Positions 42,801-50,213 of a stretch of DNA of 64,000 nt are shown here, piece by piece. How positions within the stretch are numbered: position 1 is the stretch's first letter; the number at the start of each line of letters is the position of its first letter. The DNA lies in NCBI GenBank assembly GCA_003144015.1, contig QFWS01000004.1, positions 186,001-250,000 on the forward strand, written 5' to 3'. Under the pieces are notes generated by a model. The model did not search any database and had not been told where the DNA came from. It saw only the letters and a list, made by a program, of their open reading frames with translations. This DNA comes from Flavobacteriaceae bacterium LYZ1037 (GTDB lineage Bacteria; Bacteroidota; Bacteroidia; Flavobacteriales; Flavobacteriaceae). A program made the position numbers and the translations under genes.

Positions 42801-43518
42801 TTAAATTTGTATTTAATTGATAAAGTTGCTCAGCAAAAAGGGTGTTTTTTGATGTTTCACTAGATGCATGCGTTGGAGAAATAAAGAGCAGCACGTGTTT
42901 TTTGTCTTTGCTTAATAAAAAGCCATTTTGCATGGTAAACTCATTACCAAAACTTAAGAGTTGTAATTTTTTTAAAGCTAAAAAAGATAAACCCAAAGGG
43001 TCTCTCAAAATGGTTTCTTTAGCAACCATTCCAGAGGGCGAAATCAAAGTTTTATAATTGGCTTTGGTAATAGCTTCTATACTATCTTTTTGTAGTTTAT
43101 TTTGGATGGTTTTATAGTCAGATTCTTCAAGAAAATGTGGTAAGTTGTTATAAACAAAATCTAAAGTATTGAGAATATCTTCATCTTCAACTTTTCCTTG
43201 AATTTTTGTGAAATATTCACTAGAACTATTGTTAATACTATCAATAAACTGCGAAGCGTATTGTGTTAAGTCGTTGATAGAACCGGCAGATTCTCTCTTA
43301 ATATTTACAATAATCTTATCGGCAAAATTGACTGATTTTAAAACTTTTTGAGCATCAGAGTTTTCTTCGTTTATTGGAATAAGCTTTGTAATATCTTCTT
43401 CAAATTCAATTTTAGATGCTAGAAACCCTAAGCTTAAAACCAGTAGGACTAAAGCAAAAAAGCCTACAATTTTTCTTGAGGCTAAATACGTATGTATGTT
43501 GTAAAAAAAGTTAGTCAT
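39826..43518 (-). CDS. MMPL/RND transporter fused to PlsC acyltransferase and methyltransferase-like domain
   Basis: A 1230-residue fusion. Residues 1-820 are an MMPL/RND exporter with two sets of TM helices (for example SVLLLILILFYRKLSVPLILF; VVLLLLLLFYRSFSL) and two periplasmic domains. After another membrane segment, residues about 870-1060 are a PlsC-type acyltransferase with NHTSFLD (about 895) and FPEGTRS (about 958). The last 155 residues resemble a class I SAM methyltransferase fold, but the nucleotide motif (ILHFSKTCGQLDF) lacks the glycine pattern. This triple plan is known from flexirubin clusters of Bacteroidota. It could acylate the pigment at the membrane and move it outward. 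Confidence 0.87.
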   Translation of the reverse strand: MTNFFYNIHTYLASRKIVGFFALVLLVLSLGFLASKIEFEEDITKLIPINEENSDAQKVLKSVNFADKIIVNIKRESAGSINDLTQYASQFIDSINNSSSEYFTKIQGKVEDEDILNTLDFVYNNLPHFLEESDYKTIQNKLQKDSIEAITKANYKTLISPSGMVAKETILRDPLGLSFLALKKLQLLSFGNEFTMQNGFLLSKDKKHVLLFISPTHASSETSKNTLFAEQLYQLNTNLNHVFKGKVSSEYFGGALVAVANAKQIKKDIQLTVGIAISVLLLILILFYRKLSVPLILFTPTAFGALLAVALLFLIRTKISAISLGIGSVLLGITLDYALHILTHIRSNNNVKALYQEITKPILMSSLTTALAFLCLLFLDSQALQDLGLFASISVLGSSFFALIFIPLVYKNKSETAKKTTILDKIASYPLHKNKWILIGLVMLFIMSYFTYNKVTFNNDLANLNFEPTELREAQNRLDALTNINSKSVYIAAYGTNEQSVLSTNDSVFSALKTLRKKDSLIGFSSISALIKSDKIQEKQLAFWNNFWTEDTKQNIQKNLIESGSKLGFKPTSFQEFYTQLNKDFKPLNPEAFNDLETISVDDYIATKDDFTTITTLVKLKDEQAENLFNKFENSSQTMVIDRKQMNETFLGSLKTDFNSLVGYSFVVVLLLLLLFYRSFSLTLVTLLPIALTWFLTLGIMGLLDIQFNIFNIIITTFIFGLGIDYSIFITNGLLHELRTGESSLPTHKTSILLSVITTILGVGVLIFAKHPALHSISLVSLIGILSAMLISFAIQPLLFMFFIGSKHSRPSPVHMFIHSSISFTYYGLGGLLLSLIGIAVMKVVPISMKIKMNWFHRVMSKFMKSVLDSYPFFKTRVINKSKETFEKQAMVIANHTSFLDILAIGMLHPKMIFLVNDWVYNSPFFGKAVKLAGFYPVSSGIEKGVDHLQEKVKQGYSLMAFPEGTRSYTNKMKRFHKGAFFLAEKFQLDIVPVLIHGNSEVLPKGNFVIKKGIISVKILDRIPFKDGSLSEGNRELTKKISSHFKNEFNAFRKIKEDATYFHKVVLEEFRYKGDTLYKQVKLDLKTNAIVYKTIIDSIGEKDNILHFSKTCGQLDFLLALDRPDRKINTYFEDQTIREIIRNSYLSNNHYRISVLNTRDEVLNYQANVIIIDDIQLTSNQLETAIQNGVCKIVLLQSSINLSPKIIEYQSFKVNHQAEKITILTKTEIL

Positions 43519-44707
43519 TTTTTAATGCCATTTTCTTCTTATTAAAAAAACTGAAGAAAATATATCCTATAAATCCAAAAACAATAGCTCCAATAATTGC
43601 TAAGGCAAAACTTCCAACAAGATACGTTTTTAGATGTTTAAAAGCTTCAAAATTAGCCATCATTTCTTCAATAGAGTAAGAGATTTTTTCACCTAAAACC
43701 CACTGTCCTAATTCTAAACTAGCAAATATAATAAAGGGAATAAAAGGAGGTAAGCTGACGTTTGAGAAAGCAAAAGCTATGGTTTTGTTTAATTTTAAAA
43801 ACACAGCAAGGGTTAAAACTAAAATGGTATGAAATCCCCAAAGTGGCGAAAAACCTATAAAAGTACCTAAAGCAATAGAAAGGGCTTTCTTTTTAGGAGA
43901 ATCGTTACTGCCTAAAAGGTCTTCTACAAAAAAACGCTTAAGGCCTTTTTTTTTAATATTTCTAAAAATGCGTCTTGGTAAATAATAGATAAGGGTTAAA
44001 AAAACCAGCCAGGTATTTAAGATACTTATTCTGGTAAAATCTTTAAAAGGTCTAAAATGTGAGACGCGTTCAGATTCATCGTAAAGAACTTGAATTGGCA
44101 TGTTTTTAACTTCAATATCTTTCCATGCCGTTTTTACAATCACTTCAATTTCAAATTCGAATTTGGTGGTGTAGAATTTTAGGTTTTTAATAACGTCTAA
44201 AGGATACAATCTAAACCCCGACTGCGTGTCTTTTAGTTTGATACCAGTTTCTGCCCAAAACCAAAAGTTTGAAAATTTATTTCCAAAACTACTTTTACCA
44301 GGAACACCTTCTTGCTCCATGTTTCTAGAACCTATAATTAAGATGTTTTTATCTTCATTTTGTTCTAACTCATTGATGAAATTTGGAATATCATTTGGAA
44401 AATGTTGCCCATCAGAATCAATAGTAATAGCAAATTGATACCCTAAAGAAATTGCGTGTTTAAATCCTTCTCTTAAAGCAACACCTTTGCCTTTATTTTC
44501 AGAAAAATGAATCTGTTCTAGTTGCTGGTAATCTTTAAGAATGGTTGAGGTTGTGTCTGTAGAACCATCATTTACAATAAGGATGTTATTGGTAAGTTCT
44601 AGAACCCCTTCAACAACTCGTTTTAGGGTGTGCTGGTTGTTGTATGTTGGAATAATAACACATACGTTTAAATCGGTAATTTTTTGTTTAATAAGCTCGT
44701 TAGTCAC
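43511..44707 (-). CDS. Family 2 glycosyltransferase fused to DUF2062
   Basis: A 398-residue protein. Residues 14-240 are a GT-A glycosyltransferase (CVIIPTYNNQHTLKRVV, VNDGSTD, TIDSDG with the metal-binding Asp97/Asp99) of the polyprenyl-phosphate sugar synthase type. Residues about 265-385 are a DUF2062 membrane domain with several helices (SIALGTFIGFSPLWGFHTILVLTLA). In aryl polyene clusters similar fusions exist and are thought to decorate or flip the lipid; the sugar and acceptor are unknown. Overlaps the MMPL gene by 8 nt. Confidence 0.88.
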   Translation of the reverse strand: MTNELIKQKITDLNVCVIIPTYNNQHTLKRVVEGVLELTNNILIVNDGSTDTTSTILKDYQQLEQIHFSENKGKGVALREGFKHAISLGYQFAITIDSDGQHFPNDIPNFINELEQNEDKNILIIGSRNMEQEGVPGKSSFGNKFSNFWFWAETGIKLKDTQSGFRLYPLDVIKNLKFYTTKFEFEIEVIVKTAWKDIEVKNMPIQVLYDESERVSHFRPFKDFTRISILNTWLVFLTLIYYLPRRIFRNIKKKGLKRFFVEDLLGSNDSPKKKALSIALGTFIGFSPLWGFHTILVLTLAVFLKLNKTIAFAFSNVSLPPFIPFIIFASLELGQWVLGEKISYSIEEMMANFEAFKHLKTYLVGSFALAIIGAIVFGFIGYIFFSFFNKKKMALKND

Positions 44708-44786
44708 TTCAAGGAAGCTTTTTTGTTACTGTTCCCAAATTACTGATTTTTACTCTTAATTTAAGCGATAGTTTAAATAATTAGGA

Positions 44787-45449
44787 CTAAAATTTCTGAT
44801 CCGGTTTTTTGCTTTTATTTTTAAGTAGGTAATTGTAATGTTTCAAAGCGTTTACAATAGATTGGGCAGTATCATGACCTTCAACACTCATTACTAATTT
44901 GCGTTTATCCCACTTGTCTTTCTTTTCGTTAAATAAGAATGGCACATGAAAATTGATATAAGCTAGCTCGTTAGCTCTTCTATCAGGCCTTCTAAAAGAA
45001 TACACGTTTTTAAAATTGTATAAATAGTTGCTTAATTCCTTGGTTTGATTTTTATTCATGACAATTAATCTTAAATAATCACCTTCAAAGATTGCTTTAT
45101 ATCTATTTTTTAAATAGCCATTATCATCATAGCAATAGGTTTCAATATATTCTTTTAAAAATGCTTCTGTTTCTTCTAATGTGGCACTTTTTTCTTCAGA
45201 TGTTGTATTATTTGAATCAGATTCAAAGGTATCAACATCTCCATTTTCAAAAATAATTTTTGTTACATCTGTTTTTTCTATATGATAGGTAGGTCCAGAT
45301 AAGTTATTAAATTTTTTATAAGAAATTGTTTCAATATGAATCTCTTCAACTTTAGCAGAGATTTCTTCATTGGTTGATGTTATAATAAGATCTTGTGCTG
45401 AGATAGAAAGTGAAAAAACAAAAAAGACTAATAGGGTAATTTTCTTCAT
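44787..45449 (-). CDS. Hypothetical secreted protein in pigment cluster
   Basis: A 220-residue protein with a signal peptide (ITLLVFFVFSLSISAQ). The mature start DLIITSTNEEISAKVEEIHIETISYKKFNN ... TDVTKIIFENGDV is a repeated strand-turn pattern found in many Bacteroidota exported proteins. The rest has no recognised motif. The ends carry basic residues (KKPDQKF). It lies between DUF2062 and another secreted gene; the spacing of 79 nt to the glycosyltransferase start is among the larger gaps of the run. Function unknown. Confidence 0.75.
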   Translation of the reverse strand: MKKITLLVFFVFSLSISAQDLIITSTNEEISAKVEEIHIETISYKKFNNLSGPTYHIEKTDVTKIIFENGDVDTFESDSNNTTSEEKSATLEETEAFLKEYIETYCYDDNGYLKNRYKAIFEGDYLRLIVMNKNQTKELSNYLYNFKNVYSFRRPDRRANELAYINFHVPFLFNEKKDKWDKRKLVMSVEGHDTAQSIVNALKHYNYLLKNKSKKPDQKF

Positions 45450-45478
45450 AATAAATTTAGGGATAAAAATAATGATGC

Positions 45479-45976
45479 TTATTGGTTATTTATGGTTTGT
45501 TTTTCTTCATCTGTAAAGACAGTAGATTGTAAAATATAGTCTTTTACATGCATTTTTAAATTTGCTGAAGAAATATTTTGATATTGTTTAAGCAAAAACA
45601 ATTTGTCCTCGTCTATATTACTTTTATACTTTAAAATTTTTGGCGAATTCTCTTGTATGCCAATTCTAACAAATCGAGGTTCCACTGCATTTGGTTCTTT
45701 CTCGATTGCAAATTCTATATAGGACACGCCTTCAATAAACCCTTCTTTTTTGGCTTTAATAGTTTTGGCATATTTGGCTTTTAAAGCAATGGAAGCGCCT
45801 TTATAAGCGACTAAAGCAACATTATCTTTTTTTGTTACTTCTTGAAGCATCTGACTAAAGTCTTCTACTTTAGATTTATCGTGAGCAGCTTCCTTATAAG
45901 CCACACGAACTTTGCTTAAGTCTAGATCTAGACCTAATAAGCTGCATGAGAATATAAGCGCAATAAAAAATTTCAC
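45479..45976 (-). CDS. Hypothetical secreted helical protein in pigment cluster
   Basis: A 165-residue protein with a short signal peptide (MKFFIALIFSCSLLGLD). The mature part is mostly helical and rich in Lys and Glu (SKVRVAYKEAAHDKSKVEDF; IEKEPNAVEPRFVRIGIQENSPKILKYKSNIDEDKLFLLKQYQ). The pattern EPNAVEPRFVRIGIQ..P.FLKY is known in conserved flavobacterial hypothetical proteins of flexirubin clusters. It starts 10 nt after the FabZ-like gene ends. No enzyme motif was seen; a periplasmic carrier or chaperone role is only a guess. Confidence 0.75.
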   Translation of the reverse strand: MKFFIALIFSCSLLGLDLDLSKVRVAYKEAAHDKSKVEDFSQMLQEVTKKDNVALVAYKGASIALKAKYAKTIKAKKEGFIEGVSYIEFAIEKEPNAVEPRFVRIGIQENSPKILKYKSNIDEDKLFLLKQYQNISSANLKMHVKDYILQSTVFTDEEKQTINNQ

Positions 45977-45986
45977 AATATTGGAT

Positions 45987-46352
45987 TTATTTTATAATGT
46001 AATTAGTAGTCAATTTTAATGCCACAGTGTCACCAAATGTGGTATTGTTTTTTACTTTGTAGCCAGAATCTGTTTTAGTAATATCTAATTCCAACGTTAA
46101 ATCTGGTGTCTTATCTGGATTAATAATTGCCATAAACTTGACATTGCTTGCCGATTCCATAAAAAGTTTTTTATCGACAATTTGCTCTGTAAGCTCTTTA
46201 ATTATCTGCATCATACAAACACCAGGAGTAACAGGATTTCCAGGAAAATGCCCTTTAAAAACCTCATGGTCTTTGTTGATGGTAATTTTAGCTATTGCCA
46301 AATTTTCTGTTACAGTAAGACTATTTAATTTGTAAAAACCTTTTAAAAGCAT
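45987..46352 (-). CDS. FabZ-like hot-dog 3-hydroxyacyl-ACP dehydratase
   Basis: A 121-residue hot-dog protein. The active-site region FKGHFPGNPVTPGVCMMQIIKEL aligns with the FabZ motif HFPGxPxMPGVLxxEAxAQ: His35 is kept, but the catalytic Glu position is Gln49. It probably dehydrates the growing polyene acyl-ACP (as ApeI does in aryl polyene synthesis), with altered acid/base chemistry, or only binds acyl chains. It lies between OM-barrel and secreted genes, with 2-10 nt spacings, well inside the operon. Confidence 0.85.
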   Translation of the reverse strand: MLLKGFYKLNSLTVTENLAIAKITINKDHEVFKGHFPGNPVTPGVCMMQIIKELTEQIVDKKLFMESASNVKFMAIINPDKTPDLTLELDITKTDSGYKVKNNTTFGDTVALKLTTNYIIK

Positions 46353-46354
46353 GA

Positions 46355-46960
46355 TTATTCTTTTTTTGTTAAGCTGAATGTATAAGCTAAACCAATTTGG
46401 AAAACAGAATTAAATTGGGTTTCGTTTTCAAATAATTCAGATTCAAAATTATGAAATGAACCTGAATAAACATCAATTAAACCTTGTTTATATCGTGCTT
46501 CTATAGCTAAGCCGTTTTTAAATTCGATTCCTAAACCAAAAGAAAGTGTAAAATCTATAAAGGTAGCATTATTTCCACTTCCTTCCCCTCTGTTAATAAG
46601 GCCAATTAGTGTGTCGTCTAAATCAAAATCAAAACCAGGAGTGACTAACATATATAAGCCTGCTTTTGGAGATAAAAACAATTTATTGGTAATACCTAAA
46701 GTAAGATATTCCACATATATATTAGCATCCGTAGTTTTGCCTCCTTGATTGGAATAACCTATTTCAGGTTGTAAGGCATATAAGTCTGACAATCTTACCT
46801 GATAAAATATACCAAAATAGCCATTGGTTTTATAGTCTAAGTTTGCATTGGTAAGTTTAGAGAAATTTAAGCCACCTCGAAACCCTAATCCTTTTTCGTT
46901 TTGTGAAAAAGACATGTTTATAAAAGATATAAAACATAATGAGAGTAGTAAGTTTTTCAT
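46355..46960 (-). CDS. Outer-membrane beta-barrel protein (porin-like), first of three
   Basis: A 201-residue protein with a signal peptide (SLCFISFINMSFSQ) and alternating amphipathic strands, ending with an aromatic-rich strand (FNSVFQIGLAYTFSL), the usual end of an eight-stranded OmpA/OmpX-like barrel of Bacteroidota (porin family PorT-like). The RGGLNFSKLTN start and LQPEIGYSNQGGKT match the two downstream-numbered paralogues. It sits 3 nt from the FabZ-like gene. Confidence 0.87.
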   Translation of the reverse strand: MKNLLLSLCFISFINMSFSQNEKGLGFRGGLNFSKLTNANLDYKTNGYFGIFYQVRLSDLYALQPEIGYSNQGGKTTDANIYVEYLTLGITNKLFLSPKAGLYMLVTPGFDFDLDDTLIGLINRGEGSGNNATFIDFTLSFGLGIEFKNGLAIEARYKQGLIDVYSGSFHNFESELFENETQFNSVFQIGLAYTFSLTKKE

Positions 46961-46969
46961 GATAAAAAG

Positions 46970-47599
46970 TTACATTCCGAATTTATAATACACATTAAAT
47001 TGAAATACAGAGTTTAATTTATTTTTTCCGTTATAGTATTCGTCGTCGTAGTTATAATCGTCGTAATAAATATCATAATAACCATCTCTAACATCAACAA
47101 TTCCTTGCTTGTATCTAGCTTCAATACCGAGACCCATTGGAAATTCGTAACCAATACCACCAAACAGAGATAAATCGACAGGTGTAATGTCATAATACGA
47201 ATTATCTGAAATATTAAACTCCAAACTTGGACCAACAATAAAATGCAAGCCTAAATTAGGAACTACATAAAATTTATTTGCAATACCAAGACCTAGATAA
47301 TGGGTATTTACATCGCTATCACTAGAAGTAATTAAAGGGTCAAAAGAACCTACATATCTATGTTGTACTCCATTAAAACCTTGATTAGAGTAAGTTAATT
47401 CTGGTTGTAGTTCGTAAAAATTTGCAAGATGAATGTTTACAAACACAGCACCATTTAACCCAAAAACTCTTTCAGAATTATAATGGTTTGTAATATTAGA
47501 AGCGTTCAATCCTAAGCGCAATCCTGGACGCACTTTAACTTGGGAGAATGTAGGTAAGCTAATGGCAACACATGCGATAGCAAGAAATAGGTTTTTCAT
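46970..47599 (-). CDS. Outer-membrane beta-barrel protein, second of three
   Basis: A 209-residue paralogue of the flanking barrels. Signal peptide SLPTFSQ, then VKVRPGLRLGLNASNITNH and FYELQPELTYSNQGF. A Tyr/Asp-rich stretch near the end (DGYYDIYYDDYNYDDEYYNG) replaces an outer loop and is suited to metal or ligand contact. The final strand is NSVFQFNVYYKFGM. Close kinship with the next gene (47618-48238) shows recent tandem duplication. The role is likely pigment placement or a structural barrel, by context only. Confidence 0.87.
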   Translation of the reverse strand: MKNLFLAIACVAISLPTFSQVKVRPGLRLGLNASNITNHYNSERVFGLNGAVFVNIHLANFYELQPELTYSNQGFNGVQHRYVGSFDPLITSSDSDVNTHYLGLGIANKFYVVPNLGLHFIVGPSLEFNISDNSYYDITPVDLSLFGGIGYEFPMGLGIEARYKQGIVDVRDGYYDIYYDDYNYDDEYYNGKNKLNSVFQFNVYYKFGM

Positions 47600-47617
47600 T
47601 TTTTTAGGGTGTATTTA

Positions 47618-48238
47618 TTAAAAATCGAATTTATAAGATACATTTAATTGAAACACAGAATTTAGTTTGTTGTTGTAGTTATAGAGTTCATTGTCATCAT
47701 GATAGTTAGGATCGTCATAATAATCTTTTCTAACATCTATGAGTCCTTGTTTGAATCTAGCTTCAATACCAAGTCCCATTTGAAATTCGTATCCAACTCC
47801 GCCAAATAATGAAAAGTCAATTGGGGTTATATCATCATATTGAGAATCGTCTGAAACGTTCATTTCAATACTTGGGCCTACAATAAAATGCAAACCAGTA
47901 TTTGGAACAACAAAAAACTTGTTTGCAACTGAAAGACCTATATAATTAATGTTAAAGCCACCTCCAATTTCATTTGTTCCATTTCCAGTATAATATATAA
48001 TATTTCGTCTCTTAAAACCTTGGTTAGAATATGTTAACTCTGGCTGTAATTCATAAAAACGGGTAAAATGAATATTCGCAAATATGGCGCCATCAAATCC
48101 AATCTTTCTTTCAGAGTCCTCATGATTGGTAATAGTAGCTGCATTAAGCCCCAATCGTAATCCTGGTCTAACTTTTACTTGCGAGAATGTTGGTATGCTA
48201 ATGGCAATAATAGCGATAGCTAAAAGTAGGTTTTTCAT
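47618..48238 (-). CDS. Outer-membrane beta-barrel protein, third of three
   Basis: A 206-residue barrel with signal peptide SIPTFSQ. Its first 75 residues are nearly the same as those of the middle copy (VKVRPGLRLGLNAATITNHEDSER; FYELQPELTYSNQGFKRR). It also carries an acidic Tyr-rich loop (KDYYDDPNYHDDNELYN). The final strand is NSVFQLNVSYKFDF. It starts 4 nt before the end of the upstream lipoprotein gene, so translation is coupled. Confidence 0.87.
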   Translation of the reverse strand: MKNLLLAIAIIAISIPTFSQVKVRPGLRLGLNAATITNHEDSERKIGFDGAIFANIHFTRFYELQPELTYSNQGFKRRNIIYYTGNGTNEIGGGFNINYIGLSVANKFFVVPNTGLHFIVGPSIEMNVSDDSQYDDITPIDFSLFGGVGYEFQMGLGIEARFKQGLIDVRKDYYDDPNYHDDNELYNYNNKLNSVFQLNVSYKFDF

Positions 48239-48852
48239 TGGGTAATAGATTTTAGGGTAATTTGTAATTTAATATTGTTGTGTTTTATTGAAATTTGATT
48301 GGCAAAATTAGTGCTTATTTCTGTGAATAAAAACTGAACATTTTCTTTTCCGTTTTTTGTTCGAATAACATGGGAAAGTTGATTCTCATTAAAATAATAA
48401 TAATGTTTTTTATTATAAATAATTGTTTCAAAAATATGATTATCAGCTTCTGAGAATCTGTTCGTTACGTTAATTTTTTCTGTAATTAAGACTTTGAAAT
48501 CTTTCTTTAAAATATTGATAAGTATTTTTTTATTAAGCTCATCGAGAATAAAATTGACTTTAAAGTCGTCTTCAAAAAAGGAGAAATCGAAAAGTTTGTT
48601 TCCCATTTCGGTTGTAAAAACAACTCGATGTTCCTGCTCATTTATTTTTTTGATAATTAAAAGGCCACCAAAATGCTTGTCGTACACATCAATGGATGCT
48701 TTGTAAATATAATCTTTTGTTTCATCTGAAAAATAGGGGTTTTCGATACTTTTTGAAACCGAATTATCTAATTGAAAGTGTTGTTTTTTGGGATAACTGG
48801 CACAAGATACAAGCAACAAACAAATACTAATGAGTAAAAATCGCATCAGCAA
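48235..48852 (-). CDS. Hypothetical lipoprotein next to LolA-like gene
   Basis: A 205-residue lipoprotein (LLLVSCASYP, Cys17). The mature part is strand-rich (DIYDKHFGGLLIIKKINEQEHRVVFTTEMGNKLFDFSFFEDDFKVNFIL). Its size, signal and position beside a LolA-like gene match the lipoprotein component commonly seen in aryl polyene clusters, where it may take a lipid to the outer membrane. No motif defines function. It overlaps the LolA-like gene by 26 nt. Confidence 0.8.
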   Translation of the reverse strand: MLMRFLLISICLLLVSCASYPKKQHFQLDNSVSKSIENPYFSDETKDYIYKASIDVYDKHFGGLLIIKKINEQEHRVVFTTEMGNKLFDFSFFEDDFKVNFILDELNKKILINILKKDFKVLITEKINVTNRFSEADNHIFETIIYNKKHYYYFNENQLSHVIRTKNGKENVQFLFTEISTNFANQISIKHNNIKLQITLKSITQ

Positions 48853-49444
48853 GTGGTTTGTTTAAGACTTTGTTATTGAAGACGATTTTAGTAAAATCTC
48901 CTGAAGGTTCTATCATTTTCACTTCAATAACATCGCCTTTTGTATTAAAAGTTATGTGAAATGCAGAAATGTATTTTGAGGATTTTTTGTCTTTAGGAAT
49001 AAAATGTACCAGACTGTTATTGTCTATTTTGAAGAATTCAATTTTAAAGGTTTCATCATCGAACATATCACCTTTTATGCTATTAATAATTAAACTGTTT
49101 AATTGTTTAAACAATTTATTAGAACCCATATTTACCTGGTTTTTTTTACCTTCATCATTAATATAAAGGGTTTCATTTTTAAAAAGCACTGTATATTTAT
49201 ATGGGTCTGTATATTCCCACTTTACTAAATCTGGTGTTTTAAATGCTAAAGTACCTTTAGTGATAATATCGTTTGATAGAAAATCTAAATGTTTGTATTG
49301 TATAAAATTGCTAGAAATAGTTTTAGTCGTTAAAGCCTGACTTTTTACTAGGGTTTTTAATGTTTCTGCTTCAGATATAGACATTTTTGTTTGCGCTTGA
49401 ACTGCAACACACATAAAAAATAAAAGAAAAACAATACTACGCAT
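48827..49444 (-). CDS. LolA-like outer-membrane lipid/lipoprotein carrier
   Basis: A 205-residue periplasmic protein with a signal peptide (FLLFFMCVAVQAQ). The LolA fold is recognised from the typical strand series: SSNFIQYKHLDFLSNDIITKGTLAFKTPDLVKWEYTDPYKYTVLFKNETLYIND. LolA carries lipoproteins; LolA-like proteins in pigment clusters are thought to ferry the hydrophobic product across the periplasm. A housekeeping LolA is presumably elsewhere. Overlaps the deacetylase-like gene by 8 nt and the lipoprotein gene by 26 nt. Confidence 0.87.
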   Translation of the reverse strand: MRSIVFLLFFMCVAVQAQTKMSISEAETLKTLVKSQALTTKTISSNFIQYKHLDFLSNDIITKGTLAFKTPDLVKWEYTDPYKYTVLFKNETLYINDEGKKNQVNMGSNKLFKQLNSLIINSIKGDMFDDETFKIEFFKIDNNSLVHFIPKDKKSSKYISAFHITFNTKGDVIEVKMIEPSGDFTKIVFNNKVLNKPLADAIFTH

Positions 49445-50213
49445 AAGGTTCTATATTAAATAAGCTATCAACAGTTACAGCTTGTAAATTTTGCTTTTGT
49501 AAAATTAACAATAACTGTTCCAAAACCCATAAGGTTTTTTCACTTGCATCATGAAGTAGAATGACATCTCCTTTTTTTAGGCTTTTAGACGCACGATTTA
49601 AAATGGTTTCTTTACTTAAATTTGTGGTGTCTAAAGAGCGTTTGTTCCATCCAATAGCTTGAAGTTGCGTTGCTTTTAATGCTTTTTTAATTCTAGGGTT
49701 TGTTACTCCAAAAGCAGGCCTGTATAAGTTTAATTTTAAACTTGATTGTTCGAACACTATTTTATTGGTTTGCTTTAATTCTGAAATGATTTTTTCAGTG
49801 CTAAAAAACCCGAAAAGATGATCATGAGAATAAGTATGATTTCCAACAGTATGCCCTTCGTTAATGATGTTTTTGAATACATCTGGATAAGCTTCAATTT
49901 GTTTCCCAATACAGAAAAAGCTAGCTTTTGCTTGATGTTTTTTTAAAAGCTCTAGAACTTTAGGCGTGAATTCTGGGTTTGGGCCATCGTCGAAAGTGAT
50001 AGCTACTTGATTTTTTACAATTGAAGGATTACTATTAAGAGCTACTAAATGATAATTCCAGCCAATTAAACCAGAGCCTAAAGCAGTTAATATGAACCAA
50101 AAAAAACCTAATAAAAGAAACCACCAAAAAGAAATGCCAATTAAAAAGTAAGCGACTATTAAACTTATTAAAACAATAAGTGTTAAGCTGTTTACTGTTT
50201 TAAAGTTTAGCAT
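49437..50213 (-). CDS. Membrane-anchored polysaccharide deacetylase-like (NodB) protein
   Basis: A 258-residue protein with two N-terminal TM helices (LTLIVLISLIVAYFLIGI; FWWFLLLGFFWFILTALG) and a NodB domain. Motif 1 is TFDDGPNPEF with catalytic and metal-binding Asp, motif 2 is GNHTYSHDHL (HxxxH), motif 3 is YRPAFG and the end motif is LLHDA. Such enzymes remove acetyl groups from sugars such as N-acetylglucosamine. Within the pigment operon its substrate is unclear; a deacylation step on the pigment or wall is possible. Overlaps the CLF gene by 7 nt. Confidence 0.9.
   Translation of the reverse strand: MLNFKTVNSLTLIVLISLIVAYFLIGISFWWFLLLGFFWFILTALGSGLIGWNYHLVALNSNPSIVKNQVAITFDDGPNPEFTPKVLELLKKHQAKASFFCIGKQIEAYPDVFKNIINEGHTVGNHTYSHDHLFGFFSTEKIISELKQTNKIVFEQSSLKLNLYRPAFGVTNPRIKKALKATQLQAIGWNKRSLDTTNLSKETILNRASKSLKKGDVILLHDASEKTLWVLEQLLLILQKQNLQAVTVDSLFNIEPYA

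Noticed and set aside
47014-47238. 74-codon minus-strand frame inside the second beta-barrel
   Set aside because: It overlaps the barrel gene in another frame; its odd Thr/Ile-rich end results from the repetitive Tyr/Asp codons.
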